This document shows positions 8,492 through 17,477 of a DNA stretch of 64,000 nt, piece after piece. Each line of letters starts with the position of its first letter. Position 1 is the first letter of the stretch. The stretch comes from CAVSRC01 sp963762605. Its GTDB lineage: Bacteria; Pseudomonadota; Alphaproteobacteria; Rhizobiales; Kaistiaceae. Position numbers and translations under genes: made by a program. The notes beneath the pieces are model-generated. The model searched no databases and was not told the origin of the DNA. It saw only the letters and a list, made by a program, of their open reading frames with translations. Location of the stretch: positions 124,001-188,000 of the forward strand of contig CAVXLJ010000019.1 in the NCBI GenBank assembly GCA_963762605.1. Reading direction: 5' to 3'.

Positions 8492-9262
8492 CTAAACCGC
8501 CGTGGCCTGCGGGGGATGGTCCGGATGCCCCTCAGAATATTTGTAGAACCAGATCTGGTACATCGAGACGAACCACTGAAAGGCAAAGCTCAGCCCCATC
8601 AGCACGCCGCTGACGATGATGATCCAGGCAAAGCCGGGATTGAGCTTGGTCAGGTACCAGGAGCCGATGTCGGTGATCATGGTCAGGAACGGCACGACGA
8701 TGACGGCCGACTTGAACCAGACCGGACGAATATAGGCATGGCTGAAGATCAGCCCCATGATGAAGAATATGAACGTCATGCCGAACAGATGGATGTGCGA
8801 AACCCGCACCAGTGTGGCGAGGCTCATCCCGGTGTCGGGCTTGGCATATTCGGCGAATTTCTCGAACGTCGTGAACAGGGGCGCGCCCGGTTCGGTGCCG
8901 TCGTGGCAGCGCAGGCAGCGGTTTTCCAGGATCGGCTTAATGTCTTTTTCAAATTGTGCCTTGTCGGCTCCGTCTGAAGCCCAGTCCATGATGGCGCGGC
9001 GCTCCCTCGACGGGGCCATCCCCATCATCGGCCCGGTCAAGGCAACCTGAAGTCGGTTGCTGGCCTGGTTTCCGCTATAGGCGATGGCGATGTCGTTGGC
9101 ATTGATGCCCGGCTTGCCGTCCAGCCCGGCGTGGGTTGTGTAGACCTGGATCATCGCGAAGACGTAGCCAAAGCCGAGTGTGATGAGGGCCGCAGTGAAC
9201 AGCGTGCGCAGGCTGAAGGGAAACTCGCTGTAGTGGAAGAACATGCGGTGGACTTGTGGCAT
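8492..9262 (-). CDS. membrane protein with one c-type haem motif and about four transmembrane segments, function unknown
   Basis: The 256-residue protein has a first membrane helix near residues 20-40, a long outer loop with one haem motif (CLRCH, 116-120; ILENRCLRCHDG resembles planctomycete-type cytochrome domains), then three more membrane helices. The second helix holds His156, His158 and His175, placed where they could bind a b-type haem. This layout suggests electron transfer across or at the membrane, perhaps with the small cytochrome c encoded convergently at 7790. I do not recognise a named family. A haem-copper oxidase subunit is unlikely, because the canonical histidine set and size are missing. 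Confidence 0.75.
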   Translation of the reverse strand: MPQVHRMFFHYSEFPFSLRTLFTAALITLGFGYVFAMIQVYTTHAGLDGKPGINANDIAIAYSGNQASNRLQVALTGPMMGMAPSRERRAIMDWASDGADKAQFEKDIKPILENRCLRCHDGTEPGAPLFTTFEKFAEYAKPDTGMSLATLVRVSHIHLFGMTFIFFIMGLIFSHAYIRPVWFKSAVIVVPFLTMITDIGSWYLTKLNPGFAWIIIVSGVLMGLSFAFQWFVSMYQIWFYKYSEGHPDHPPQATAV

Positions 9263-9446
9263 GGCTGCGCCCGTCGTTTGTTTTGAATTGTAATAGGTCT
9301 CTCATGGAACGCCGTGTGAGTCGAGCAGCGCAATCCGGCCGCGGATCGGGGTACGGCAGCGAATCCGGGTTCGGATCATTGCAATTTTCGCCGGGAGCCC
9401 TTGCCCGGCGCCGAGCGCGCCCGCAACGTGCTGCGCGCTGCGTTCG

Positions 9447-10397
9447 CTAGAAGAGCTTGCCAATCGACGCGAGCAGGAAGCCGAGAATGGCGCCTGCGGC
9501 AGGGCCGATAACCCAGCCCCGCAGGATGCCAGAGATCACTTGCCTGTCGATGGTCTCGTGTCCACGGGCAAGACCGGCACCGGCCATGGCGCCAACGAGA
9601 GCCTGGTTCATCGAGGTGAAATAGCCGAAGAACACAGCCGTCAGGACGACGAGCGCCTGCACAAGCTGGGCGGCCGTCGCCATGGGCATGTCGAGCCTGA
9701 CGATGTCGAAGGCGACCCGTTCCACCAGCGGTCGCCCCCAGGTGAGAACGCCAACCGCAAGACCGATGCCGCCGATCAGTCCCGCGACCAGCGGACCGGA
9801 GAAGCCGGTCGTGAGAAAGACTGCGGTCGCGTTCGATACATCGTTCGCCCCCATTGTCAGCGAAGCGGCGCCGCCGACCACGACCAGCGCGCGACCGATC
9901 GCGCCGGTGGTGCCGCTGGCGGCAAAACCGGGAAGCGCATCGAATGCCTTGGTGAAGAGATAGCCGAGAGCACAGGCAATCACCGGCGCCAGCACCCACA
10001 GGACGACGAGCCGAAGGATCGTCTGCCACCGGATTGCAAGACCGAGCGCCGCGCCGGCTCCGACGATGCAGAAAACGAGGATCTGAATCGTCGAGGTCGG
10101 TATCCGGCGCTGGGTGAACAGCGTTGTCAGGACAAAGGCGGCGCCGATGATAGCGATGGCCGGGGTCGTACCGAGCCGATCCGCGACGAGAATGTTGTGC
10201 CCGACGTTCTCAAGCACCGTGTGGCTGAGCAAGGTGGCACCAACCAGAGTGAGTGGCGCCATGATCAACAGAGCGGGCCAGAGGCGAATGCTTCCGGTCG
10301 CAAGCGGCATTCCCATGCAGGCGCCGGTGTAGTGCGCCCCCATGCTCCAGGCGAAAGCCAGGGCGACGAGGACCAGCACGAAATCGGCAGCGGTCAT
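9447..10397 (-). CDS. PiT-family inorganic anion (phosphate-type) transporter, divergent
   Basis: This 316-residue, highly hydrophobic protein has about nine or ten membrane helices. The C-terminal half carries a textbook PiT signature, GANDVSNAT, at residues 183-191. The matching N-terminal repeat normally also reads GAND..NA, but here it is GAHYTGACMGMPLATGS (20-36). PiT carriers import phosphate or related anions with a cation; the altered first half could change substrate or coupling. No PhoU-like (DUF47) partner is adjacent, which is unusual for PiT genes. It appears to be a single-gene transcript. Confidence 0.8.
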   Translation of the reverse strand: MTAADFVLVLVALAFAWSMGAHYTGACMGMPLATGSIRLWPALLIMAPLTLVGATLLSHTVLENVGHNILVADRLGTTPAIAIIGAAFVLTTLFTQRRIPTSTIQILVFCIVGAGAALGLAIRWQTILRLVVLWVLAPVIACALGYLFTKAFDALPGFAASGTTGAIGRALVVVGGAASLTMGANDVSNATAVFLTTGFSGPLVAGLIGGIGLAVGVLTWGRPLVERVAFDIVRLDMPMATAAQLVQALVVLTAVFFGYFTSMNQALVGAMAGAGLARGHETIDRQVISGILRGWVIGPAAGAILGFLLASIGKLF

Positions 10398-10553
10398 GGT
10401 GCTTCGCCATTCGTTCGGAGGCGGGCAGGGGCGACTGATTATCTAGCCGACGCGCCGGCGGCTGCCAGGGCGAGGGCAACCGTTCCGTGCCACATCGTCC
10501 AGGGACGGGCGGCGTGGATGCCGCACCCGGCGATGGCGCCGTCGCGTCACGAT

Positions 10554-11114
10554 CTATCGCCGCTCCAGGAACCCTCGTCCCGCGAAGATCGCCGGCATCG
10601 CCTTCTCGATCCGCGCGATCCGCGTGCTGGACTGCTTCGCACCGGCGAAGTGAAACAGGTATCCCCTTTGCCGCCCCGGCGTCAGCGCCTCGAACGCGCG
10701 CTTGAACCGCGGATCCTTGCGGAACTTCTCCTTCAACTCCTCGGGCACCGGAAATTCCCGCGGCTTCGTCTCGACCTTCAATCCGGCCTCCGCGAGCGCC
10801 ACGGCTTCGCGCACGTAGGCCTTGATGGTGGCCGCGTTCTTCGCGATCTCCTTGGCGCTGGTGAACTTCATCACCCGCGCTGCCTGAACCTGGCCGAGCT
10901 GTACGAGCACCTTCTTCGGGTCCTTCAGCAACGCTCCCTGAAAGAAGCCCAACGCGCAATATTCCTTGAAGCCCTGAATGATGACGACGTTCGTTCCATC
11001 CGCCGTGTAGCAGGGCTTTCCCCACTTGCGCTCCTCCCTCAGGTCAAACCCGGACAGGATCCTTTGCAGCGCGGCAATCTCAGCCTGCCACCGCTCCCGA
11101 TACGCCATCTCCAT
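10554..11114 (-). CDS. YdeI/OmpD-associated family protein with DUF1801-like N-terminal domain
   Basis: The 186-residue soluble protein begins with a DUF1801-type fold (ERKWGKPCYTADGTNVVIIQGFKEYCALGFF, around residues 28-57) and ends with the YdeI/OmpdA-associated helical tail (VPEELKEKFRKDPRFKRAFEALTPGRQRGY). The ATG at 11114 has a clean GGAGG 6 nt upstream; the longer open frame to 11960 is the shadow of feoB. The biochemical role is unknown. It lies between feoB and the PiT gene on the same strand, but the gaps of about 150 nt on each side argue against a shared operon. Confidence 0.85.
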   Translation of the reverse strand: MEMAYRERWQAEIAALQRILSGFDLREERKWGKPCYTADGTNVVIIQGFKEYCALGFFQGALLKDPKKVLVQLGQVQAARVMKFTSAKEIAKNAATIKAYVREAVALAEAGLKVETKPREFPVPEELKEKFRKDPRFKRAFEALTPGRQRGYLFHFAGAKQSSTRIARIEKAMPAIFAGRGFLERR

Positions 11115-11263
11115 GGTGCACCTCCGTCGTTGCAAGTTGCCGTGAGGCCGAAAGTCCGGATCAGGGATCGCTTCGCTCAATGTGGCGCCGCATATCGAAA
11201 CGCCAAGGCTCAGGCTTCGTTTCGGCCGTTGCCGGCGCCGCTCAGGCGCGCCTGGGCGGCTAC

Positions 11264-13144
11264 CTACCCAGCGCCCAGCGCCACGGCCACCTGATAGGTG
11301 ATCAGCGAGGCCGCATAAGCCAGCGCCAGCATGTAGCCGAAGGTCACCCACATCCACTTCCAGCCGCCGGTTTCGCGCTTGATGACGGCCAGCGTCGAGG
11401 CGCATTGCGGCGCGAAGATGTACCAGACGAGCAGGGACAGCGCCGTCGCCAGGCTCCAGTTCTGGGCGAGCACATGGCCGATCTGCTCGGCGACCTCGCC
11501 GCCGCCCTGGATGGCGTAGACGGTGCCGAGCGCCGCCACGGCAACCTCGCGCGCCGCCATGCCGGGAACCAGGGCGACGGCGATCTGCCAGTTGAAGCCC
11601 AAAGGCGCCAGCAGCGGCGCGATCAGGTGGCCAATCATGGCGGCGAAGCTGTAGTCGATTCCCGGTCCGACGGCGCCCGCCGGCGGACGCGGGAAGGTCG
11701 CCAGGAACCAGATCACCACCATCATCGAGAAGATCGTGGTGCCCGCCCGTTGCAGGAAGATCTTGGCGCGCGTGGTGAGGCCGAAGAGCACGCTGCGCGG
11801 CCGCGGCAGCTTGTAGTCCGGCAGCTCCAGCATGAAGGGCGGCGTCGGGTCCTCGCGCCAGAAGAAGAACTTGGCGAGCGCCGAGACCCCGAGCGCGCTG
11901 ACGATGCCGGCGGCATAGAGCCCGAACATGACCAGCCCTTGCAGGCTGGCGAAGCCCCACACCTGCTTGGCGGGGATGAAGGCGGAGATGATCAGCGTGT
12001 AGACCGGGATGCGCGCCGAGCAGGTCATCAGCGGCGCCACCAGAATGGTGGTCAGCCGGTCGCGCGGATTGTCGATGACCCGCGTCGCCATGATGCCGGG
12101 AATGGCGCAGGCGAAGCTCGACAGGAGCGGGATGAAGGCGCGCCCGTGCAAGCCGGCGCCGCCCATGATGCGGTCCATCAGAAAGGCCGCCCGCGCCATG
12201 TAGCCGAGGTCTTCGAGCAGCAGGATGAACAGGAACAGGATGAGGATCTGGGGCAGGAAGACCAGCACGCTGCCGACGCCGGAAATGATGCCGTCCTGGA
12301 TGAAGCTCTGCACGAGGCCGGCCGGCATCACCTGATGAACCGCCCTGCCGAGTGCGTCGAAGCCGAAGGAGATCAGGTCCATCAGCGGCTGCGCCCAGGT
12401 GAACACCGCCTGGAACATGACGAAGAGGACGGCGAGCAGGATGATCAAGCCGGCCACCGGGTGCAGCAGAACCGCGTCGAGCCGCGTGGTCAGCGTGTCC
12501 GGTTTCGCCGGCATGCGAACGACGAGTTGCAGGATTCTGTCGGCTTCGCGCTGGGCGGCACGCAATTCGCCGAGAGACGGCAGCGCCCAGTCGCTGGTTA
12601 GCGCCGGCCCGCTGCTGGTCAACGGCAGTTCGTCGAGTTGCCGCATCAGATCGTCGATGCCGCCGCGCCGAACCGCTGCCGAGGTCGTCACCGGCGCCCC
12701 CAGTTCGGTCGAAAGCCGGTCGAGATCGATCTCGATTCCGCGCCGGCGCGCGATGTCGATCATGTTGAGCACGACCAGGACCGGCTGGCCGACCTGCTTC
12801 AGTTCGATCGTCAGCCGCAGGGCGAGCCTGAGATTGGTGGCGTCGGCGACGCAGATCAGCACGTCGGGCCTGAGTTCGCCCGTGAAGCGGCCGAGCACGA
12901 CGTCGCGCGTCACCTCTTCATCGGGGCTGCGCGCCCTCAGCGAATAGGTGCCCGGCAGGTCGACGAGCGTGAACTTGCGTCCCGACGGTGTGTTGATGGC
13001 GCCCGTCTTGCGCTCGACGGTGACGCCGGGATAGTTGGCGACCTTCTGCCGGCTGCCGGTCAGCGCATTGAACAGCGCGGTCTTGCCACTATTCGGCGTG
13101 CCGACCAAAGCAAGATGGCGGCTCCCTGCAACAGCCTCATTCAT
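11264..13144 (-). CDS. feoB: ferrous iron transporter FeoB
   Basis: The 626-residue protein has an N-terminal G domain with the P-loop GTPNSGKT at residues 15-22, DLPGTYSL, NMID and the switch YPGVTVE, then the Gate/core membrane domain with the family's cysteine-bearing motifs (FACAIPGIMATR, LMTCSARIPVY, FAPQCAST). It imports Fe2+ across the inner membrane, using GTP hydrolysis for control. It follows feoA by 12 nt. At 626 residues it is shorter than E. coli FeoB (about 770), typical of alphaproteobacterial forms with a trimmed C-terminus. No feoC is present. Confidence 0.95.
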   Translation of the reverse strand: MNEAVAGSRHLALVGTPNSGKTALFNALTGSRQKVANYPGVTVERKTGAINTPSGRKFTLVDLPGTYSLRARSPDEEVTRDVVLGRFTGELRPDVLICVADATNLRLALRLTIELKQVGQPVLVVLNMIDIARRRGIEIDLDRLSTELGAPVTTSAAVRRGGIDDLMRQLDELPLTSSGPALTSDWALPSLGELRAAQREADRILQLVVRMPAKPDTLTTRLDAVLLHPVAGLIILLAVLFVMFQAVFTWAQPLMDLISFGFDALGRAVHQVMPAGLVQSFIQDGIISGVGSVLVFLPQILILFLFILLLEDLGYMARAAFLMDRIMGGAGLHGRAFIPLLSSFACAIPGIMATRVIDNPRDRLTTILVAPLMTCSARIPVYTLIISAFIPAKQVWGFASLQGLVMFGLYAAGIVSALGVSALAKFFFWREDPTPPFMLELPDYKLPRPRSVLFGLTTRAKIFLQRAGTTIFSMMVVIWFLATFPRPPAGAVGPGIDYSFAAMIGHLIAPLLAPLGFNWQIAVALVPGMAAREVAVAALGTVYAIQGGGEVAEQIGHVLAQNWSLATALSLLVWYIFAPQCASTLAVIKRETGGWKWMWVTFGYMLALAYAASLITYQVAVALGAG

Positions 13145-13156
13145 GGCTGTTTCCGG

Positions 13157-13483
13157 TCAGGTCACGAAGATCGACATCGCCTCGCGGCGGCGCAGCGCAA
13201 CCGTGGCATTGTTGACGCGCACTGCGATCGGATCGCGGCCGATGATCCCCTCATGCAGGATCTCGACGGCCGCCCCCTCGGTGAAGCCGAGTTCGAGAAG
13301 CCGGCGTTCCAGTTCCGCCGTCGGCAGGCCGGAGGTCTCGTCGCTCACACTGATGGTGCAGATATGGCCGCGAAACCCGCGCCGAGCGTGGCCCAGCGGG
13401 AAATGCGGCGGCAACTGCTCGGGTGCCTCAGGCGCGAAACTCATGGGGTGTTTGTCCGATTGCGTCTCATTCGCAGGCACCAT
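13157..13483 (-). CDS. feoA: ferrous iron transport protein FeoA
   Basis: The protein (108 residues from ATG 13483) carries the SH3-like FeoA domain in its C-terminal 75 residues (ELERRLLELGFTEGAAVEILHEG). FeoA is a small cytoplasmic partner needed for FeoB activity. The first roughly 30 residues are not conserved-looking, and an in-frame ATG at 13444 could be the true start; neither start has a strong ribosome site. An AT-rich promoter region lies upstream at 13505-13570, unusual in this GC-rich window and fitting for iron-dependent control. Confidence 0.9.
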   Translation of the reverse strand: MVPANETQSDKHPMSFAPEAPEQLPPHFPLGHARRGFRGHICTISVSDETSGLPTAELERRLLELGFTEGAAVEILHEGIIGRDPIAVRVNNATVALRRREAMSIFVT

Positions 13484-13561
13484 ACAGGGCCTACGCGGGC
13501 ACCATATAGATAAGGATCAAATGCGAACGCAATTTATTCTAGCTTACTTTACTTAAGAGTA

Positions 13562-13569
13562 ATTCTAAA
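13562..13569 (-). promoter_or_regulatory. possible iron-control half-site upstream of feoAB
   Basis: Read toward feoA, this is TTTAGAAT, matching one half of the TTTAGAA/TTCTAAA iron-control element bound by Irr in rhizobia. The second half is poorly kept. A similar TAGAAT word lies 27 nt nearer the gene in the same AT-rich stretch. The identical 8-mer occurs upstream of efeU at 51487-51494 in the same orientation relative to the gene. Confidence 0.35.
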
Positions 13570-13600
13570 CGACTTGGGGATTACGGGCGCTTTCAGCCGT

Positions 13601-15454
13601 TCACACCATGGCGGGCGGAGCCCAGGGGGGCCGCGTCTTGGCAAAATCCCGCCAGGCGTCTCTCAGGCGCGCCTCGGCGCCGACCATGGCATGGGCCTGC
13701 CAGCCGGCAATTGCCGCAGCGGCCGGGCCGCTTTCGGCCGACGCCTCGACGAGACTGGCAAGCAGCTCGCCCGTCGTCGCCATGTCGTTGAAGGCGCCGA
13801 GTTCGTCCTGGAATTGCGACAGCCGGCTGGTGAACTGCTTTGCGGACTTGTGATCGGTGCACAGCGGCAGAAGGAAATCAGCCACATAGCGCAGTTTCTT
13901 CACCGAGAGGCGCAGCCGGTGGCGCTCGGCTGCCGTAAGCGTGGTGAAGTGGCGGCCGCGCTTCAGCACCCGTGAATGGTGCACCGAGAGGATGCGCCGC
14001 GCGAAGGCGAAGGCCGGCTCCGCCAGCAACGGCAAGCCTTCCGGGCCGATATCGCTGCGCCAGCCGCGCGCTTCGATCCAGGCACCCAGGCGGATCACGA
14101 AGCGCGCGCTGCGATTGTCGGTAAGCGCCGTACGCGCATCGTTGTAGGCGGTCAGCCGGCGTTCCTCGGCGCCCTCGTCCAGAGCCGCAAAGCCGGCAAC
14201 TGCCGGGCACGACCCGGCGACGGCGGGCAGCGTCTCTCCCCGGAAAATGTCCCAGGTGCGTGCGGCCGACAGGCTCGATGCCAGCCATTTGGCGTCGGCC
14301 CGCAGCAATTCGAGCGTCTCCGATGTCATCACGGTGCGCATCGAATCCAGCGCCGAACGCAAGCGCCGCGAGGCCACGCGCACCTGATGGACGCCTTCCG
14401 GATCGCGGCCGTCCTCGGCGGCCGGAATCGACACCAGAAGATCGCGCAGGCAGGCCCCGAGGATGGCGACGAAGGCTTCCTCGAGGGGCAGCGAAGGATC
14501 GACGTCCAGCTTTCGCACCTTCTTCGCCGGCGGCGGCGTGTCGCTCGCCAGATCGAAGCCGCGCGCTGCCTTGCTGCGGATCGACGGGCGCACGACGCCG
14601 TGGTCGGCGAGGGCGAGCGCCAGCTCGTAAATCGCCGTCGCGCTGCCCTCCTTGAGTTCCAGCTCGATCTCGCTGACTGGTTCGGAGCGATCGCCGGATT
14701 TCAGCACGCCCCGGTCGAAAGCGACTTCGACCGTACCGGCGGGCAGGTCGATGAGGCGCTGGTGCCGGTGGATGTCGGCGATGAACACCGGCAGCAGCGG
14801 CTGACACTTAAGCTCGTCGCGCAACTTGGCCGGAACGAACGGCATCGCCAGGTCGACATCGGGCGCGATCGACGGGACGCTTGCTTCCCACTCGCCGCGC
14901 CGGAGCGGATCGTCGCCCGATTCCGCTTTCACCGTCTGCACGAAGCGCTGGCCGCTCTGGCGAACCCGCAGGCTCAAGCCGTTATTTTGCAGGAGCCGCT
15001 CCGGCGTGTCGTAGTAGACGGACTTCAGATGCTTGCGCGTGCCCTTGTTGCGCGCATGCGCCGCGATGACCGACGTTTCGTTGAAATCCGCCAGCTTGTC
15101 GGCCGCGACCAGAAGCTTGAGTTCCACCTCGCTGGCGGCGGCCAGCGGATGACCTGGGGGCGGTTCTTGCGCGGCATCGGCGGTGCTGGCTGCGGCCAGC
15201 TCCGCGTCGGGCGATGGCGCATCGAGCGACGCCTGCGGGTCGGGAGCGACTGCCTCCGGCGTGCCGGGCGCGGCTGCCGCGGTCGCGGCGGGAAGGGCGG
15301 CACCGTTGTTGTGGGCGCCGCCATTATCCTGCGGGGCGGTATGGCCTCGGGGAGGAACCTCACCCTGCGCGGCGCCATCGTCGGCAGGCTCGGCCGACCC
15401 GGCGGGGCCGGTCGTGCCGTCGCGCGCCGTCGTCTCGGATTTGATCTCGGACAT
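13601..15454 (-). CDS. CYTH-CHAD protein, predicted inorganic triphosphatase/polyphosphate-binding, with long disordered N-terminus
   Basis: From ATG 15454 the protein has 617 residues. Residues 1-105 are Ala/Pro/Gly/Asp-rich and probably disordered. A CYTH (triphosphate tunnel) domain starts at EVELK (109-113), the family's ExExK metal/phosphate motif, and includes KSVYYDTP and LSLRVRQ. A CHAD domain follows from about residue 325, rich in conserved basic residues (VHQVRVASRRLRSALD, RLRLSVKKLRY). CYTH enzymes hydrolyse triphosphates and CHAD domains bind polyphosphate, so a role in polyphosphate or triphosphate metabolism is likely. The long open frame upstream to 16192 is a shadow of the GH2 gene. 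Confidence 0.88.
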   Translation of the reverse strand: MSEIKSETTARDGTTGPAGSAEPADDGAAQGEVPPRGHTAPQDNGGAHNNGAALPAATAAAAPGTPEAVAPDPQASLDAPSPDAELAAASTADAAQEPPPGHPLAAASEVELKLLVAADKLADFNETSVIAAHARNKGTRKHLKSVYYDTPERLLQNNGLSLRVRQSGQRFVQTVKAESGDDPLRRGEWEASVPSIAPDVDLAMPFVPAKLRDELKCQPLLPVFIADIHRHQRLIDLPAGTVEVAFDRGVLKSGDRSEPVSEIELELKEGSATAIYELALALADHGVVRPSIRSKAARGFDLASDTPPPAKKVRKLDVDPSLPLEEAFVAILGACLRDLLVSIPAAEDGRDPEGVHQVRVASRRLRSALDSMRTVMTSETLELLRADAKWLASSLSAARTWDIFRGETLPAVAGSCPAVAGFAALDEGAEERRLTAYNDARTALTDNRSARFVIRLGAWIEARGWRSDIGPEGLPLLAEPAFAFARRILSVHHSRVLKRGRHFTTLTAAERHRLRLSVKKLRYVADFLLPLCTDHKSAKQFTSRLSQFQDELGAFNDMATTGELLASLVEASAESGPAAAAIAGWQAHAMVGAEARLRDAWRDFAKTRPPWAPPAMV

Positions 15455-15504
15455 GGGGGCGTTTGTATCAGATGGGCGAGCGCGATCATACAGCGGAGCG
15501 CCCG

Positions 15505-17304
15505 CTAGGTGTCCATTCCAGATCCTTCCGCGATCTGCCGATAGGCCTCTGCGACAACCGCAAAGGCCGCCTTTTTCGTCTGCTTGTCCGCCGCAATCAG
15601 GCCCTTCCGGTTGAAGCCCTGCTGAAACGAAGACTGCCGGCGCGGCGAGCGGAAATCGTAGAGCAGCCAGGGGCAGACCCCGCGCACCGTGTCGAAATCG
15701 CGCACGATGGCGAACTGCCGCCGATAGAACTCGGCCTGCCGCTCCTCGGTGAAGAAGGCGAGGGCGGAACCGTGCATGCCGGCCACGGCGCCGGCGCCGG
15801 TCTCGCTGATGACCACCGGCTTGCCCGGGCGGGAATTGGTGAGCAGCCGGCTGAGGCCCTCGAAGTCGGGCTCGTACCAGCCGAAATACTCGTTGATCCC
15901 GACAATATCGAGCCTGTCGGCGAACCGGTCCTCGATCTTGAGCGTCTGCGGATTGACCAGACAGGCGGCGGTGACCAGGCGCGTCGGGTCGGCGCGCCGG
16001 GCGGCCTCGGCCAGCCCGCCCATGAAGGCCAGGCGTTCGTCGCTGTCGGCGTTCTCGTTGCCCACGCCCCAGGCAATCACCGAGGCACGATTGCGGTCGC
16101 GCCGGATGAGTTCGAGAAGCTGGTTCTCGGCATCGGCAAAGACCTGCCGGTCGGCGAAGTCGATGGCCCAGTAGACCGGAATCTCCTCCCACAGCATGAG
16201 GCCTTCCTCATCGGCGATCTCCGCCACGCGCTCATGATGCGGATAGTGGGCCAGGCGCAGGAAATTGCAGCCGAGTTCGCGCGCATGCCGGAAGCGGCGG
16301 CGGATGTCGTCCTCGCTCGTCACCCGGCCGAGCGCGACGTCGTCCTCGTGGACGCAGACGCCGCGCAGCCAGAGGTCCTCGCCGTTGAGCAGGATGCGCT
16401 CGCCGACGACGCGGATATCGCGGAAGCCGACCCGGTCGACGACCCGGTCGTCGCCGAAGGTGAAGGACACCGTGGTGAGGTGCGGATCGTCCGGCGACCA
16501 GAGATGCGGCTTCGCCGCGACCGTCGCCGTGCCGCGGCCGGCATGGACCGGAACTGCGACCGACAGGCCGAGGTCCGGCACCGCCACGGTGGCGGTGCCG
16601 TCGACCGGATCGGACAGCGTCAGGTCGATGGCGAGCGCCGCGCCGTCGCTGCCGGGGGCAAGGGCAATTCCGGCATCGGCAATGAACACAGGCGGCAGCG
16701 TCAGGATATCCACGTCGCGGTGTATGCCGCCGTGATTGAACCAGTCGATGTGGCTCATGGGGACGCGCTTCGGGTCGCGGCGATTGTCGACGTTGATCTG
16801 CAATCGGTTCGCGCCGTCGCCAAGGCCGTCGGTCAGTTCGACGAAAAAGGGTGTCGAGCCGCCGCTATGGGCGGCAAGGAAGCGCCCGTTGAGGAACACG
16901 CGTGCCGCCTGCGCGGCGGCGCCGATGCGCAGAACCGTGCGCCCGCGCCGGTCGAAATCCGCCCCGTCGATCATGCGCGTGTACCACGCACCGCCCTCGA
17001 AATAGCGCCATTCGGGCCTGAGCGCCGTCCAGCACGACGGCACGGCGATCTCCTCGCCCATGCTGGCGTCGTAGTCGCGCGGCGCGCTCCAGGTCTCCGC
17101 CGGGCCGGGTTCGTCGGCGAACCAGCGCTGCCGCAGTCCCACATCGAACAGATCGAGCGTGAAGCGCCACGCGCCGTTCAGCGAATGGCGCCGGCGGCCG
17201 CCCATGAAGACCATGCTGCGGTGGTCGGCGCGCGGCGCGTCGTAGGCGGCGACATAGCCTTCGTCGTGAAGATGGGCGAACGGGTCGTCGTGTTCCTTGC
17301 TCAT
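15505..17304 (-). CDS. glycoside hydrolase family 2 enzyme, beta-glucuronidase/beta-galactosidase-like
   Basis: From ATG 17304 the protein is 599 residues, close to the size of bacterial beta-glucuronidases. It has the jelly-roll sugar-binding domain (W.F..D..D.G), an immunoglobulin-like middle and a TIM barrel. The acid/base glutamate is near residue 417 (GVGNENAD) and the nucleophile near 501 (VVISETGAGA). NFLRLAHYPHHE is the conserved barrel-entry motif. There is no signal peptide, so it acts on imported glycosides. Substrate specificity cannot be read from these motifs. An alternative start 36 nt upstream (17340) is less likely. Confidence 0.85.
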   Translation of the reverse strand: MSKEHDDPFAHLHDEGYVAAYDAPRADHRSMVFMGGRRRHSLNGAWRFTLDLFDVGLRQRWFADEPGPAETWSAPRDYDASMGEEIAVPSCWTALRPEWRYFEGGAWYTRMIDGADFDRRGRTVLRIGAAAQAARVFLNGRFLAAHSGGSTPFFVELTDGLGDGANRLQINVDNRRDPKRVPMSHIDWFNHGGIHRDVDILTLPPVFIADAGIALAPGSDGAALAIDLTLSDPVDGTATVAVPDLGLSVAVPVHAGRGTATVAAKPHLWSPDDPHLTTVSFTFGDDRVVDRVGFRDIRVVGERILLNGEDLWLRGVCVHEDDVALGRVTSEDDIRRRFRHARELGCNFLRLAHYPHHERVAEIADEEGLMLWEEIPVYWAIDFADRQVFADAENQLLELIRRDRNRASVIAWGVGNENADSDERLAFMGGLAEAARRADPTRLVTAACLVNPQTLKIEDRFADRLDIVGINEYFGWYEPDFEGLSRLLTNSRPGKPVVISETGAGAVAGMHGSALAFFTEERQAEFYRRQFAIVRDFDTVRGVCPWLLYDFRSPRRQSSFQQGFNRKGLIAADKQTKKAAFAVVAEAYRQIAEGSGMDT

Positions 17305-17477
17305 GAGGTGCGGTCTACCAGTGCCGTCGTCACGCGTCACCGGCTTCCGCGCCGCACGCTGTCGCCAGCGATCAGGCGCGCTTCACCACCGGCGCCATGC
17401 TGATGGTCGACGGTGGCATGAGCGTCTAGCGACGCCAGTCGATGGCGGCGTCGCGGGATGAGGCGGCCCGGAACGGC

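Noticed and set aside
13476..13506. Direct repeat GGCACCATA, two copies 22 nt apart, at the feoA start
   Set aside because: Two short copies only; one overlaps the probable start codon. Not enough to call an operator or a repeat family.
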